64,000 bases of DNA, from contig NZ_VFPD01000001.1 in assembly GCF_006716485.1 (NCBI RefSeq), positions 334,760-398,759 of the forward strand, read 5' to 3'. The notes under the pieces were generated by a model. That model saw only the letters and a list, made by a program, of their open reading frames with translations. It was not told the DNA's origin and searched no databases. Position 1 is the first letter of the stretch. Every line of letters begins with the position of its first letter. Both the position numbers and the translations under genes were made by a program. This document shows positions 1 through 8,527 of this stretch, piece by piece. The stretch is from Chryseobacterium aquifrigidense (GTDB lineage Bacteria; Bacteroidota; Bacteroidia; Flavobacteriales; Weeksellaceae).

Positions 1-975
1 TGCCATGATGCGCTGGAAAATGTAGTAGATGAGGCCATTGAGAGAAACTGTAATCTGATTGTATGTTTTCATCCCATCATATTTTCCGGACTAAAATCTT
101 TAACAGGGAAGAACTATGTAGAGAGAGCTGTTTTAAAAGCTATTGAAAACAAAGTAGCCATCTATGCCATCCACACTGCGTTTGATAATGATTTCTATGG
201 GGTGAACTACGGTATATGCAGTCAGTTGGGACTAAAGAATATGAAGATTCTTCAGCCGAAGGAAAATAATTTAAAACAGTTGACTGTTTTTGTTCCCGGA
301 GAGTATTCAGAAAAAGTGAAAGAAGCCATGTTCTCAGCCGGAGCAGGAAATATTGGATTTTATGATGAGTGCAGTTTTACAGTGAATGGTAACGGAACAT
401 TCACGCCTAAAGAAGGCTCAAATCCGTTTTCAGGACAGCAGGGAATTCGCGAAAATGCAGATGAAGATATGATCTCTGTGATTTTTGAAGGGTTTAAAAA
501 AGGACAGATTGTGGGAGCCATGAAGGCAGCACATCCGTACGAAGAGGTAGCCTATCAGGTTTATAATCTGGATAATAAAAATCATCATGCCGGATTAGGA
601 ATGTATGGTGATCTGGAAGAGGAAATGGATGAAAAAGATTTCCTTGGGTTTGTAAAAGAAAAATTTGGTCTGGAGGTGATAAAACATTCCTCTTTTAACA
701 ATAAAAAAATCAAAAGAGTAGGGGTTTTGGGAGGTTCCGGGGCAAGTGGAATAAGATCTGCAGCTGCAAGAAAATGTGATGCTTACCTTACCGGAGATCT
801 TAAATATCACGACTATTTTCTGGCTGAGTCTAAAATGCTGATCTGTGATATAGGACATTATGAATCGGAACAATTGGTTACCCAACAATTATTTGAAATT
901 TTATCACAAAAATTTAGTACATTTGCAATTTCAAAATCTATTGAAAAAACAAACCCAGTAAATTATTTCATTTAA
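1..975 (+). CDS. Nif3-like dinuclear metal centre protein (5' truncated by window edge)
   Basis: The open frame runs in from base 1 without a start, so the N-terminus is outside the window. The family (Nif3/YbgI/YqfO, sometimes labelled GTP cyclohydrolase I type 2) forms toroidal hexamers with a two-metal site; its cellular role is not settled. Visible are the metal-site region FHPIIFSGLKSLTGKNYVE, then AIHTAFDN, and near the C-terminus GHYESEQ. The central insert (roughly 100 residues after the first third) is the PII-like domain seen in longer family members. Two positions differ from the usual motif: the HHP pair reads FHP, and HTNLD reads HTAFD. The His and Glu of the last motif remain. 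The next gene starts 2 nt after the stop, so the two are probably co-transcribed. Family assignment is secure; function is not. Confidence 0.9.
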   Translation, partial: CHDALENVVDEAIERNCNLIVCFHPIIFSGLKSLTGKNYVERAVLKAIENKVAIYAIHTAFDNDFYGVNYGICSQLGLKNMKILQPKENNLKQLTVFVPGEYSEKVKEAMFSAGAGNIGFYDECSFTVNGNGTFTPKEGSNPFSGQQGIRENADEDMISVIFEGFKKGQIVGAMKAAHPYEEVAYQVYNLDNKNHHAGLGMYGDLEEEMDEKDFLGFVKEKFGLEVIKHSSFNNKKIKRVGVLGGSGASGIRSAAARKCDAYLTGDLKYHDYFLAESKMLICDIGHYESEQLVTQQLFEILSQKFSTFAISKSIEKTNPVNYFI

Positions 976-977
976 AT

Positions 978-1754
978 ATGGCAAAAACCAACGATATTTC
1001 AGTTGAAGAAAAATTAAGAGCTTTATACGATTTACAGATCATTGATTCAAGATTGGATGAAATCCGAAATACTAGAGGAGAATTGCCAATTGAAGTTGAA
1101 GATCTTGAAATTGAAATTGAAGGTCTTGAAAAAAGAGCTGAAAAATTTCATGCTGATATCAAAGATCAGGACGATCAGATCAAAACGAAGCATGAAGTGA
1201 TTAACCATGCTAAAACTTTAATTGAGAAATACAAATCTCAACAGGATAATGTAAGAAACAATAAAGAGTTTGAAGCATTAGGGAAGGAAATGGAATTCCA
1301 GGATCTGGAAATTCAGCTTGCTGAAAAAAGAATTAAAGAATTCGCAGCTAAAATTGCTCACAAAAACGAAACTTTAAGCGAACTGAACGCTAAGATCGAT
1401 GATTTGAAAAGCCATTTGAAATTCAAGAAAGAAGAATTGGATGGTCTTATTTCTGAAACACAGAAAGAAGAAGAGTATCTTTTAGAGCAGTCTAAAGAAT
1501 TCGCAGCTAAAATTGATGAGAGATTATTGGCTTCTTACAACAGAATCAGAACCAACTCTATCAACGGACTTGCTGTAGTAGGATTAGAAAGAGGAGCTCC
1601 AAAAGGATCTTTCTTCACTATCCCTCCTCAAAAGCAGATGGAAATTGCTCAGAGAAAGAAAATCATTATTGATGAACACTCCGGAAAAATCCTTGTTGAT
1701 GATGAATTGGTAATGGAAGAAAACGAAAAAATGAAATCTGTAATTAAATTCTAA
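978..1754 (+). CDS. Coiled-coil protein of the C4-type zinc-ribbon family, zinc ligands lost
   Basis: This 258-residue protein has a long charged helical hairpin (about residues 30-180, rich in E, K, I and L) followed by a small C-terminal domain with the family signature FFTIPPQKQ, then KKIIIDEHSGKILVD. In the usual family these two segments each carry a CxxC pair that binds zinc. Here the positions read APKGS and DEHSG, and the protein contains no cysteine at all. The fold may be retained without metal. The gene follows the Nif3-like gene by 2 nt, a pairing I recall as common in Bacteroidota, and is closed by a strong terminator. No enzymatic role is evident; the family is loosely linked to nucleic-acid or ribosome-associated functions. 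Confidence 0.85.
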   Translation: MAKTNDISVEEKLRALYDLQIIDSRLDEIRNTRGELPIEVEDLEIEIEGLEKRAEKFHADIKDQDDQIKTKHEVINHAKTLIEKYKSQQDNVRNNKEFEALGKEMEFQDLEIQLAEKRIKEFAAKIAHKNETLSELNAKIDDLKSHLKFKKEELDGLISETQKEEEYLLEQSKEFAAKIDERLLASYNRIRTNSINGLAVVGLERGAPKGSFFTIPPQKQMEIAQRKKIIIDEHSGKILVDDELVMEENEKMKSVIKF

Positions 1755-1775
1755 TTATTGATTTTAACTTATACG

Positions 1776-1808
1776 AAAGCTGTTTCAGAAATGAAACAGC
1801 TTTTTTTT
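1776..1808 (+). terminator. Rho-independent terminator after the Nif3/coiled-coil pair
   Basis: A perfect 12-bp stem (1776-1787 with 1792-1803) closes a 4-nt loop and runs into eight T residues. It sits 22 nt after the stop codon. Confidence 0.9.
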
Positions 1809-1919
1809 GGGATATATGTAGTATATAATTTTTTTAGTTTTTAAATAAAAGATAAAATTATACTTATTTTAACTGTTTATTGTTGATATTTTTCAATCAA
1901 ACCTTAAAGTGTTAAATTA

Positions 1920-1951
1920 TTGTTAATATAATGTATTTATTTGTATATTTG
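1920..1951 (+). promoter_or_regulatory. Bacteroidota-type promoter of the first C1q-like gene
   Basis: TTG at 1920-1922, a 21-nt spacer and TATATTTG at 1944-1951 match the Bacteroidota -33/-7 consensus. The predicted transcript start near 1958 gives a leader of about 190 nt. The second gene copy has the identical -7 box at 3393-3400, but its -33 element reads TTA. Confidence 0.6.
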
Positions 1952-2147
1952 TTTTAATATCGACTGTTGAGGTGTCGTTTTTAAACAAACAGATTTCAGC
2001 AGTAGATAAACAGGCAACTAGATTCTGTAGATTATACCAAAAGTAAATATCTATTAATTATAGCTTCATTAATATAATCAAAAATGATTTTTATAAATAA
2101 TATCATTGGGATATTCAATTTATATGAAACCAAAAAAATTATATATA

Positions 2148-3107
2148 ATGAAAAAATTATTGATGGGATTTTTATCTCTTTTAAGTTACTGTCTCCTGGG
2201 ACAGCTGGGTAATGTTGGTATTAATACAGTAACACCCGGAAGTACATTGGAAATTAACGGAAGCCTTGCAGCACAGTACCGGTTAGTATCAGCGGATTAC
2301 AATATGAGTATTACAGATTATTATGTAGCTTATAATGGTAGTTCTGCCGGAACCATAACACTACCTGGAGCTATTGCTGCCTATCCCGTACAGGGGCATA
2401 TCAAAGGACGCGTGTATTATATTAAAAACACAGGAAATTTCAATGTCACCATAGCAGCCAATGGAAGTGAACTGATAGATAACCAGCCGGGTGCTGCCGC
2501 ATCATCTATAGGATTGGGGCAGGGATGGGCTGCAATCCTGATTAGCAATGGTAACGCGGGTGCCGGGGTAACGTGGGAAGCAGTAGTCATCAATCCAAAT
2601 AATGCCATTAATACCATTATCGGCATGTCATCAAGCTCCACTTACAGCTTACCTTCAACGGCGAACTTCAATTCCGGTATTCCACAGGTGCTGCCTTTTA
2701 CTGTGTCTGAAGTACAGATTAATCAGGGATCAACTGCTTCCTGGGATGCAGCAAATAACCGCTTTGTCATTAATGAAACAGGGGTTTATGAGCTGGATGC
2801 TTTGTCTTATTTCGGGGCAGGAGGAACTACAGGATCAAGTAATTATATTGGCGTTAATCTGGGTATTACAAAAAATGGAACGGCAGCAGCCAATATTATT
2901 GCCGGTACCCGTTCAAATATCGGACAGCTTATTGCCGGGGCTGGGAATACACCTATTTCATTTCATTGCCTGGTAAATTTAGTTGCTGGTGACGTTATCT
3001 ATCTAACAATCTATAGAGGATCGTTTGACACTGCTACAGGAACAGTGCAGTCACAGGCACCTTCGGGAGTGTCTGAATCCCGTCATTTCACTCTTAAAAA
3101 ATTGTAA
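2148..3107 (+). CDS. Secreted C1q/TNF-like jelly-roll protein, copy 1
   Basis: The ATG at 2148 is chosen because it begins a clean signal peptide (MKKLLMGFLSLLSYCLLGQ); the longer frame from 2106 would bury it. The mature protein opens with GNVGINTVTPGSTLEING, a segment frequent at the start of secreted Chryseobacterium proteins. A middle region follows that contains SADYNMSITDYYVAYNG, and then a C-terminal domain of about 140 residues resembling C1q/TNF trimeric jelly rolls (FVINETGVYELDALSYF, then LGITKNG, LVNLVAGDVIYLTIYRG). No T9SS tail is visible. The next gene is a close paralogue made by tandem duplication. Function is unknown; surface or matrix material is a guess from fold and export. 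Confidence 0.75.
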   Translation: MKKLLMGFLSLLSYCLLGQLGNVGINTVTPGSTLEINGSLAAQYRLVSADYNMSITDYYVAYNGSSAGTITLPGAIAAYPVQGHIKGRVYYIKNTGNFNVTIAANGSELIDNQPGAAASSIGLGQGWAAILISNGNAGAGVTWEAVVINPNNAINTIIGMSSSSTYSLPSTANFNSGIPQVLPFTVSEVQINQGSTASWDAANNRFVINETGVYELDALSYFGAGGTTGSSNYIGVNLGITKNGTAAANIIAGTRSNIGQLIAGAGNTPISFHCLVNLVAGDVIYLTIYRGSFDTATGTVQSQAPSGVSESRHFTLKKL

Positions 3108-3138
3108 AGGAATGAAGAAAAAATATTTTCCAGAGATG

Positions 3139-3168
3139 AAAAACCGCTTCAAATGAAGCGGTTTTTTT
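3139..3168 (+). terminator. Terminator of C1q-like copy 1
   Basis: A 10-bp stem (3141-3150 with 3155-3164) with loop AAAT is followed by T residues. The same hairpin occurs after copy 2, as expected from the duplication. Confidence 0.85.
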
Positions 3169-3285
3169 ATTCATGATGAGCATATATCTTATTGTATAAA
3201 GCAATAAATTTTTCTTTTCTGGCTTTCTCTTCAGTTTTAACGTTGGAGTAAGCAGTCCGCTTTTGGTGTTCTGTGCTTCGGGAGT
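3167..3285 (-). pseudogene. Relic of the 3' end of the acyl-CoA synthetase gene
   Basis: Bases 3167-3285 closely match the last 120 bases or so of the acyl-CoA synthetase gene that ends at 4636, in the same orientation, including its final HHE and stop. One T is missing in a T-run near 3226, which breaks the frame, and similarity stops abruptly near 3285-3290. It has no start codon and cannot be expressed as a protein. It is best explained as the end of the duplicated segment that created the two C1q-like genes. Confidence 0.85.
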
Positions 3286-3392
3286 TTTTGGACAAAAGGT
3301 GAAATCATACTTGTTTTTAATCGTATCGTCTGTATTTTTTTAAAGTATTGTAGGTAATATTTAAAATATTATTAACATATTGTATTTATTTG

Positions 3393-3400
3393 TATATTTG
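3393..3400 (+). promoter_or_regulatory. Possible -7 element of the second C1q-like gene
   Basis: TATATTTG is identical to the -7 box of copy 1. The TTG of copy 1 is TTA here, so this promoter may be weaker. The leader of about 200 nt between it and the start codon resembles that of copy 1 over most of its length, apart from small indels. Confidence 0.45.
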
Positions 3401-3612
3401 TTTTAATGAGGTATGTGAAGCTTTGTGTATTTTTAAATGAATAGACAAGTTTCAGCAGGAGATAAACAGGCAACTCAGTTTTATAGATTATCACCAGAGA
3501 AAAATACTATTAATTATAGTTTCATTCATATAATCAAAAATGATTTTGTATAAAATAATATCATTTGTACATTCTGATATTCAAATTATACACAACCAAA
3601 AAATTATATATC

Positions 3613-4572
3613 ATGAAAAAATTATTAATGGGGTTTTTATCTCTTTTAAGTTATTGCCTTCTAGGGCAGTTAGGGAATGTTGGTATTAATACAGTCACTC
3701 CCGGAAGTACATTGGAAATTAACGGAAGTCTTTCAGCACATTACCGGTTAGTATCAGCGGATTACAATATGAGTATTACAGATTATTATGTAGCTTATAA
3801 TGGTAGTTCTGTCGGAACCATAACACTACCGGCAGCTACGGTGGCTTATCCCGCACAAGGTCATATTAAAGGACGGACATATTATATTAAAAACACAGGC
3901 AGTTTCAATGTTATCATAACAGCCAATGGAAGTGAGCTGATCGATAATCAGACAGGTTTGCCCGTATCATCCATTGGTTTAGGACAGGGATGGTTTGTCA
4001 TGTTAATAAGTAACGGAGCTACAGGAGGTGTGGTCACCTGGGAAGCAGTAGTTATAAATCCAACCACTTCTATTAATACTATTATCAGTATGTCATCAAA
4101 CTCTACTTATAATTTACCTTCGACCGCTAATTTTAATTCTGGTATTCCACAAGTACTGCCTTTTACTGCCGGCGAAGTACAGGTTAATCAAGGCTCAACC
4201 GCTTCGTGGGATGCTGCAAACAACCGTTTTGTTATTAATGAAACAGGTATCTATGAACTGGATGCTTTGTCCTATTTCGGAGCTGGAGGTACTACAGGGA
4301 CCAGCAGTTACATTGGAGTTAACCTGGGTATTACAAAAAATGGAATAGGTGCAGCTAACGTTATTGCTGGTACCCGTGCAAATATAGGACAGGCTGTGGC
4401 TGGTGCAGGAAATACACCAGTTTCATTCCATTGTCTGGTAAATTTAACAGCAGGTGATGTTATTCATTTAACGATGTATAGAGGGGCTTTTGATTCTGCT
4501 ACAGGAACAGTGCAGTCACAGGCGCCTGCCGGTGTTTCTGAGGCCCGTCATTTCAGTCTGAAGAAATTATAA
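3613..4572 (+). CDS. Secreted C1q/TNF-like jelly-roll protein, copy 2
   Basis: This is a paralogue of the gene at 2148-3107, of the same length, with nearly the same signal peptide and colinear along its whole length. The ATG at 3613 is used for the same reason as in copy 1. Differences are scattered: LSAHYRL against LAAQYRL near the N-terminus, and changes in the middle region such as PAATVAYPAQG against PGAIAAYPVQG. The C-terminal jelly-roll is the most conserved part. The scattered substitutions indicate an old duplication or sustained diversification. Export is predicted from the signal peptide; no T9SS tail is visible and the function is unknown. Confidence 0.75.
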   Translation: MKKLLMGFLSLLSYCLLGQLGNVGINTVTPGSTLEINGSLSAHYRLVSADYNMSITDYYVAYNGSSVGTITLPAATVAYPAQGHIKGRTYYIKNTGSFNVIITANGSELIDNQTGLPVSSIGLGQGWFVMLISNGATGGVVTWEAVVINPTTSINTIISMSSNSTYNLPSTANFNSGIPQVLPFTAGEVQVNQGSTASWDAANNRFVINETGIYELDALSYFGAGGTTGTSSYIGVNLGITKNGIGAANVIAGTRANIGQAVAGAGNTPVSFHCLVNLTAGDVIHLTMYRGAFDSATGTVQSQAPAGVSEARHFSLKKL

Positions 4573-4601
4573 GGATGAAAAAAATATTTTCTGTAAATGA
4601 A

Positions 4602-4637
4602 AAAAACCGCTTCATTTGAAGCGGTTTCTGTTTTTTT
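4602..4637. terminator. Bidirectional terminator between C1q-like copy 2 and acyl-CoA synthetase
   Basis: A 10-bp stem (4604-4613 with 4618-4627) has A residues on the left and T residues on the right. It can therefore end transcription from both convergent genes and abuts the synthetase stop codon. Confidence 0.8.
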
Positions 4638-6414
4638 ACTCATGATGATCATACATCTTATTGTATAAAGCAATAAATTTTTCTTTTACGGCTTTTCTCT
4701 TCAGTTTTAACGTTGGAGTAAGCAGTCCGCTTTCGATGCTCCATACTTCAGGAGTAAGCTCAATTTTTTTGATTTTCTCCCAGTTTCCAAGGTGTTCATT
4801 GATCCCTTCGATTTCTTTTTCAATTCTTTGTTTTAATTCAGGGCTTTTTGCAATCTCTTCAGGTGTAGCACCGATATTCAGATTATTTCTCATAGCCCAG
4901 TTTTTAGCAAACTCAAAATCAGGTTGTACCAAAGCACATGGCATTTTTTCACCATCACCCACAACCATAATCTGCTCTATGAATTTTGAAGCTTTTGCCA
5001 GGTTTTCAATAGTCTGAGGGGCAATATATTTTCCGCCGGAAGTTTTGAACATTTCTTTCTTACGGTCAGTGATCTGTAAAAATCCGTCACTGTCAATATG
5101 CCCGATATCTCCGGTTTTGAAAAATCCATCTTCAGTAAAGGCTTCTTTTGTCATTTCTTCATTCTGGAAATACCCTTTGAAAACTGATGGCCCTTTTACT
5201 GTAATTTCCCCGTCTTCCTGAATTTTAACCTTTAAATTATCCAATGGAATCCCTACCGTTCCCACTTTCATTTTATCAAAGCTGTTTACGGAGATTACAG
5301 GAGAGGTTTCTGTTAAACCATAACCTTCCAGAATTGGAATACCGGCATTCTGGAACATCAGGTTAAGCCTTGTAGATAATGCTGCAGATCCTGAAACCAA
5401 AGTCACGATTTCACCGCCTAAACCTTCTCTCCATTTAGAAAATACAAGCTTGTCAGCAATAATTTCCTGAAGTCCGGATGGCTTTGAAATGGTTTTCTTT
5501 TTGGTGATCAGATTCAGTGCCCAGAAGAAGATTTTTGATTTTAATCCTCCGGCTGAAGATCCTGTATTATAGATTTTATCATATACTTTTTCTACCAGTC
5601 TTGGTACTACAGTCATATAATGAGGCTTCACTTCTTTTACGTTTTCACCCATTTTTTCAATGCTCTCAGCAAAATATAGAGAAAAGCCATTGTACTGATA
5701 AAGATAGAACAGCATTCTTTCAAAAATATGACAGATAGGAAGGAAACTTAATGCTCTGGCCTCCTTATAATCAAAACTTCTTTTCTTTGGAATTCTTGGA
5801 ATGGCTCCCAGGACGTTTGAAACAATATTATTATGCGTAAGCATTACTCCTTTCGGTCTTCCTGTCGTTCCGGAAGTATAGATAATCGTTGCAAGATCTT
5901 CTGTGTTGATCGCATTAGAAAGGTCATCTACTTCAATTTGGGTAGATTCATCCTTACCCAGATCCAGGATTTCTCTCCAGTTGGCTGCTCCACTGATGCT
6001 ATCAAAAGTAAAAATTCCCTGTAAACTCGGGATATTATGTTTTACTTTCATTACTTTATTCAACAGCTCTTTATCAGAAACAAAACAATACTGAATTTCA
6101 GCATTATTGAAGATAAATTCATAATCTTCAGGGGAAATACTTGGATATACCGGTACTGAAACAACTCCGATCTGAGAAAGCCCGAAATCCATAATTGCCC
6201 ATTCTGTGCGGGAATTGGTTGTAATCAAAGCAATTTTATCACCTGGCTTTATACCAAGCTTCAATAATCCTCTGGATATCTTATTTCCCTCATTAATAAA
6301 CTCCTGTGTAGAAGTTTTTTTCCACTCACCATGATACTTTGTGACAAACATATCCGTTTTAGGATATTTTTCTAAAGCATAGTGCGGAATATCGAATAAT
6401 CTCTTGATCGTCAT
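4636..6414 (-). CDS. Long-chain acyl-CoA synthetase (AMP-forming)
   Basis: This 592-residue member of the ANL superfamily activates fatty acids to acyl-CoA through an acyl-adenylate. The ATP/AMP-binding P-loop YTSGTTGRPKG lies at residues 179-189. A second signature, GYGLTETSP, lies near residue 365, followed by the adenylate-binding TGDIG and the hinge region DRKKEMFKTSGGKYIAP. Length and motif order match bacterial long-chain or very-long-chain synthetases. It is divergent from the acyl-CoA dehydrogenase gene across a 345-bp spacer, so the two probably serve the same fatty-acid oxidation step series. Chain-length specificity cannot be read from sequence. A partial copy of its 3' end lies at 3167-3285. 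Confidence 0.93.
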   Translation of the reverse strand: MTIKRLFDIPHYALEKYPKTDMFVTKYHGEWKKTSTQEFINEGNKISRGLLKLGIKPGDKIALITTNSRTEWAIMDFGLSQIGVVSVPVYPSISPEDYEFIFNNAEIQYCFVSDKELLNKVMKVKHNIPSLQGIFTFDSISGAANWREILDLGKDESTQIEVDDLSNAINTEDLATIIYTSGTTGRPKGVMLTHNNIVSNVLGAIPRIPKKRSFDYKEARALSFLPICHIFERMLFYLYQYNGFSLYFAESIEKMGENVKEVKPHYMTVVPRLVEKVYDKIYNTGSSAGGLKSKIFFWALNLITKKKTISKPSGLQEIIADKLVFSKWREGLGGEIVTLVSGSAALSTRLNLMFQNAGIPILEGYGLTETSPVISVNSFDKMKVGTVGIPLDNLKVKIQEDGEITVKGPSVFKGYFQNEEMTKEAFTEDGFFKTGDIGHIDSDGFLQITDRKKEMFKTSGGKYIAPQTIENLAKASKFIEQIMVVGDGEKMPCALVQPDFEFAKNWAMRNNLNIGATPEEIAKSPELKQRIEKEIEGINEHLGNWEKIKKIELTPEVWSIESGLLTPTLKLKRKAVKEKFIALYNKMYDHHE

Positions 6415-6759
6415 GATTTTTTACGTAATTTATAAAGAAATTTAAATATAAGCATTTTTTTTAATTGAAACCCTCAGAAGGTAATAATTAGGAATTAGTT
6501 AAATGCTTACCATAACAGTTCGATTCAAAAAGGGCGCCGGAAGCCCTGAAATAGAGATTTTATATTTAAAGTTAATCTTTAGTACAGATTCGCTTTTTCT
6601 GACATATCTTAAATTGGTTTTATAACTCTTGATCCCGAATCCCGAAACTCGTCTTCATCATCATTAAACCTCCCAAAACCTGCCTTTTTTCCACTTTTAA
6701 TTTATTTTTTCAGATTTGCTTAAAAAGTGTAAATTTACGGCTATCTAATTATTTTTTTT
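6415..6759. other. Divergent intergenic region between acyl-CoA synthetase and dehydrogenase
   Basis: These 345 bp hold no convincing gene. On the minus strand, TATATTTA close to the synthetase start resembles a -7 box, and on the plus strand TAAATTTA (6730-6737) does the same for the dehydrogenase. Neither has a good TTG at the right distance. No inverted repeat stood out. Confidence 0.4.
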
Positions 6760-7899
6760 ATGGACTTTAATTTATCGGAAGAACAGCTGATGATTCAGCA
6801 GGCAGCAAGAGACTTTGCACAAAACGAACTTTTACCTGGAGTGATTGAAAGAGACCGTGACCAGAAATTCCCTGCAGAACAGGTGAAGAAAATGGGAGAA
6901 ATGGGACTTTTAGGAATGATGGTAGATCCAAAATACGGAGGTGCAGGGATGGACAGCGTTTCTTACGTGCTTGCCATGGAGGAAATTGCAAAAGTGGATG
7001 CTTCTGCAGCTGTTGTAATGTCTGTAAACAACTCATTGGTTTGTGCCGGTCTTGAAAAATTCGCTTCTGAAGAGCAAAAAGTAAAATATCTTACTCCACT
7101 GGCTAGCGGACAGGTCATCGGAGCATTTGCATTATCTGAGCCGGAAGCAGGTTCTGATGCAACTTCTCAGAAGACTACTGCTGAAGACAAAGGAGATTAC
7201 TACCTTTTAAATGGTATCAAAAACTGGATCACTAATGGTGGAACAGCTACTTATTATATTGTAATTGCACAGACAGATCCTGAGAAAAAGCACAAAGGAA
7301 TCAATGCTTTCATCGTGGAAAGAGGATGGGAAGGATTTGAAATCGGATTAAAAGAAGACAAATTAGGAATCAGAGGAAGTGATACTCACTCTTTGATCTT
7401 TAATAACGTAAAAGTTCCAAAAGAAAACAGAATTGGTGCTGACGGATTCGGATTCAACTTTGCTATGGCAGTATTGAACGGAGGAAGAATCGGTATTGCT
7501 TCTCAGGCTTTAGGTATTGCTTCAGGTGCTTACGAACTGGCATTGAAATATGCTAAAACAAGAAAAGCTTTCAAAACTGAAATCATCAATCACCAGGCGA
7601 TTGCATTCAAATTGGCTGATATGGCTACTCAGATTACTGCCGCAAGAATGCTATGTTTCAAAGCAGCTTGTGAAAAAGATGCAGGAAAAGATATTTCTGA
7701 AAGTGGAGCTATGGCAAAATTATACTCTTCTCAGGTGGCAATGGATACTACTATTGAAGCAGTACAGATCCACGGTGGATATGGATATGTGAAAGAATAC
7801 CACGTAGAAAGATTAATGAGAGATGCAAAAATCACTCAGATCTATGAAGGAACTTCTGAAATCCAGAAAATCGTGATCTCCAGAAGTATCGCAAAATAA
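6760..7899 (+). CDS. Acyl-CoA dehydrogenase (FAD-dependent)
   Basis: This 379-residue enzyme catalyses the first step of beta-oxidation, making trans-2-enoyl-CoA with FAD. Family signatures are plain: ALSEPEAGSDA (124-134), QIHGGYGY (336-343) and YEGTSEIQ (362-369), whose Glu363 is at the catalytic-base position of short-chain enzymes. Length and motif spacing fit short/medium-chain or butyryl-CoA dehydrogenases. It lies divergently beside an acyl-CoA synthetase, and the small gene after it follows by 21 nt. An electron-transfer flavoprotein would be its acceptor but is not in this window. Substrate chain length is not determined. Confidence 0.95.
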   Translation: MDFNLSEEQLMIQQAARDFAQNELLPGVIERDRDQKFPAEQVKKMGEMGLLGMMVDPKYGGAGMDSVSYVLAMEEIAKVDASAAVVMSVNNSLVCAGLEKFASEEQKVKYLTPLASGQVIGAFALSEPEAGSDATSQKTTAEDKGDYYLLNGIKNWITNGGTATYYIVIAQTDPEKKHKGINAFIVERGWEGFEIGLKEDKLGIRGSDTHSLIFNNVKVPKENRIGADGFGFNFAMAVLNGGRIGIASQALGIASGAYELALKYAKTRKAFKTEIINHQAIAFKLADMATQITAARMLCFKAACEKDAGKDISESGAMAKLYSSQVAMDTTIEAVQIHGGYGYVKEYHVERLMRDAKITQIYEGTSEIQKIVISRSIAK

Positions 7900-7920
7900 C
7901 ATTTATAAAACACACTACCT

Positions 7921-8286
7921 ATGAAAAAATCTTTGTGGATCACCCTTGGTGTCGTACTGTTGTTACTGGGCGTGTTTGTCTGGTATAAGTACTATTTCGT
8001 TTTCGGAGAAGGAGTAAAATCCGGATACCTGAACTATGCTATGAAAAAAGGTTATGTCTTCAAAACGTATGAAGGTAAGCTGATTCAGGAAGGCTTTGGA
8101 AGAGGAAAAACAGGAACTATTACAAGCTATGAGTTTGAATTTTCTGTAGATGACCCCGAAGTTTTCAAACAACTGGAAACCAACAGCGGTAAAACTTTTG
8201 ACCTGCATTACAAAGAGTACAATGGTGCCCTTCCCTGGAGAGGAAACACAAAGTTTATTGTAGATAAAGTAGTGAATATGAAATAA
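7921..8286 (+). CDS. Small membrane-anchored protein, Bacteroidota family of unknown function
   Basis: The protein has 121 residues: one N-terminal membrane segment (residues 5-27) followed by a soluble part with the motif KGYVFKTYEGKLIQEGFG and ending WRGNTKFIVDKVVNMK. As I recall, relatives are sometimes labelled 6-phosphogluconate dehydrogenase, but the protein is far too short for that enzyme, lacks a Rossmann motif and has a membrane anchor, so I do not use that name. It follows the acyl-CoA dehydrogenase by 21 nt and ends in a terminator, so the two may be an operon. The role is unknown. Confidence 0.75.
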   Translation: MKKSLWITLGVVLLLLGVFVWYKYYFVFGEGVKSGYLNYAMKKGYVFKTYEGKLIQEGFGRGKTGTITSYEFEFSVDDPEVFKQLETNSGKTFDLHYKEYNGALPWRGNTKFIVDKVVNMK

Positions 8287-8290
8287 AACA

Positions 8291-8321
8291 AATAAGGCTC
8301 TCAATATGAGGGCCTTATTTT
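8291..8321 (+). terminator. Terminator after the small membrane protein
   Basis: A 12-bp stem (8291-8302 with 8308-8319, one G-T pair) and a 5-nt loop end in a short T-run. Confidence 0.8.
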
Positions 8322-8527
8322 ACACCAAATCACAAAATATTAATATATGAAATAAAATTTCCAAATTGATCTTTGAACCTCGTGTTATCGAAGATTCTTT
8401 ACATTTTGCTTATACTTAAAGTTAAGAGTAATTTTTATAATAAACAACACTTTCGTTGAATATTTGATAAAATTAAATATAAGAATCGAAAATCAATTCC
8501 AAACCTCATTAAAAAAATATTAAAAAT

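Noticed and set aside
2602..2976. 124-residue second frame within C1q-like copy 1
   Set aside because: The same frame is not preserved in copy 2, and it overlaps the well-supported gene.
4661..5017. 118-residue frame on the plus strand inside the acyl-CoA synthetase gene
   Set aside because: It is antisense to a conserved part of the synthetase and has no family features or promoter.
7921..8286. 6-phosphogluconate dehydrogenase, a label I recall for similar short proteins
   Set aside because: At 121 residues with a membrane anchor and no nucleotide-binding motif it cannot be that enzyme.
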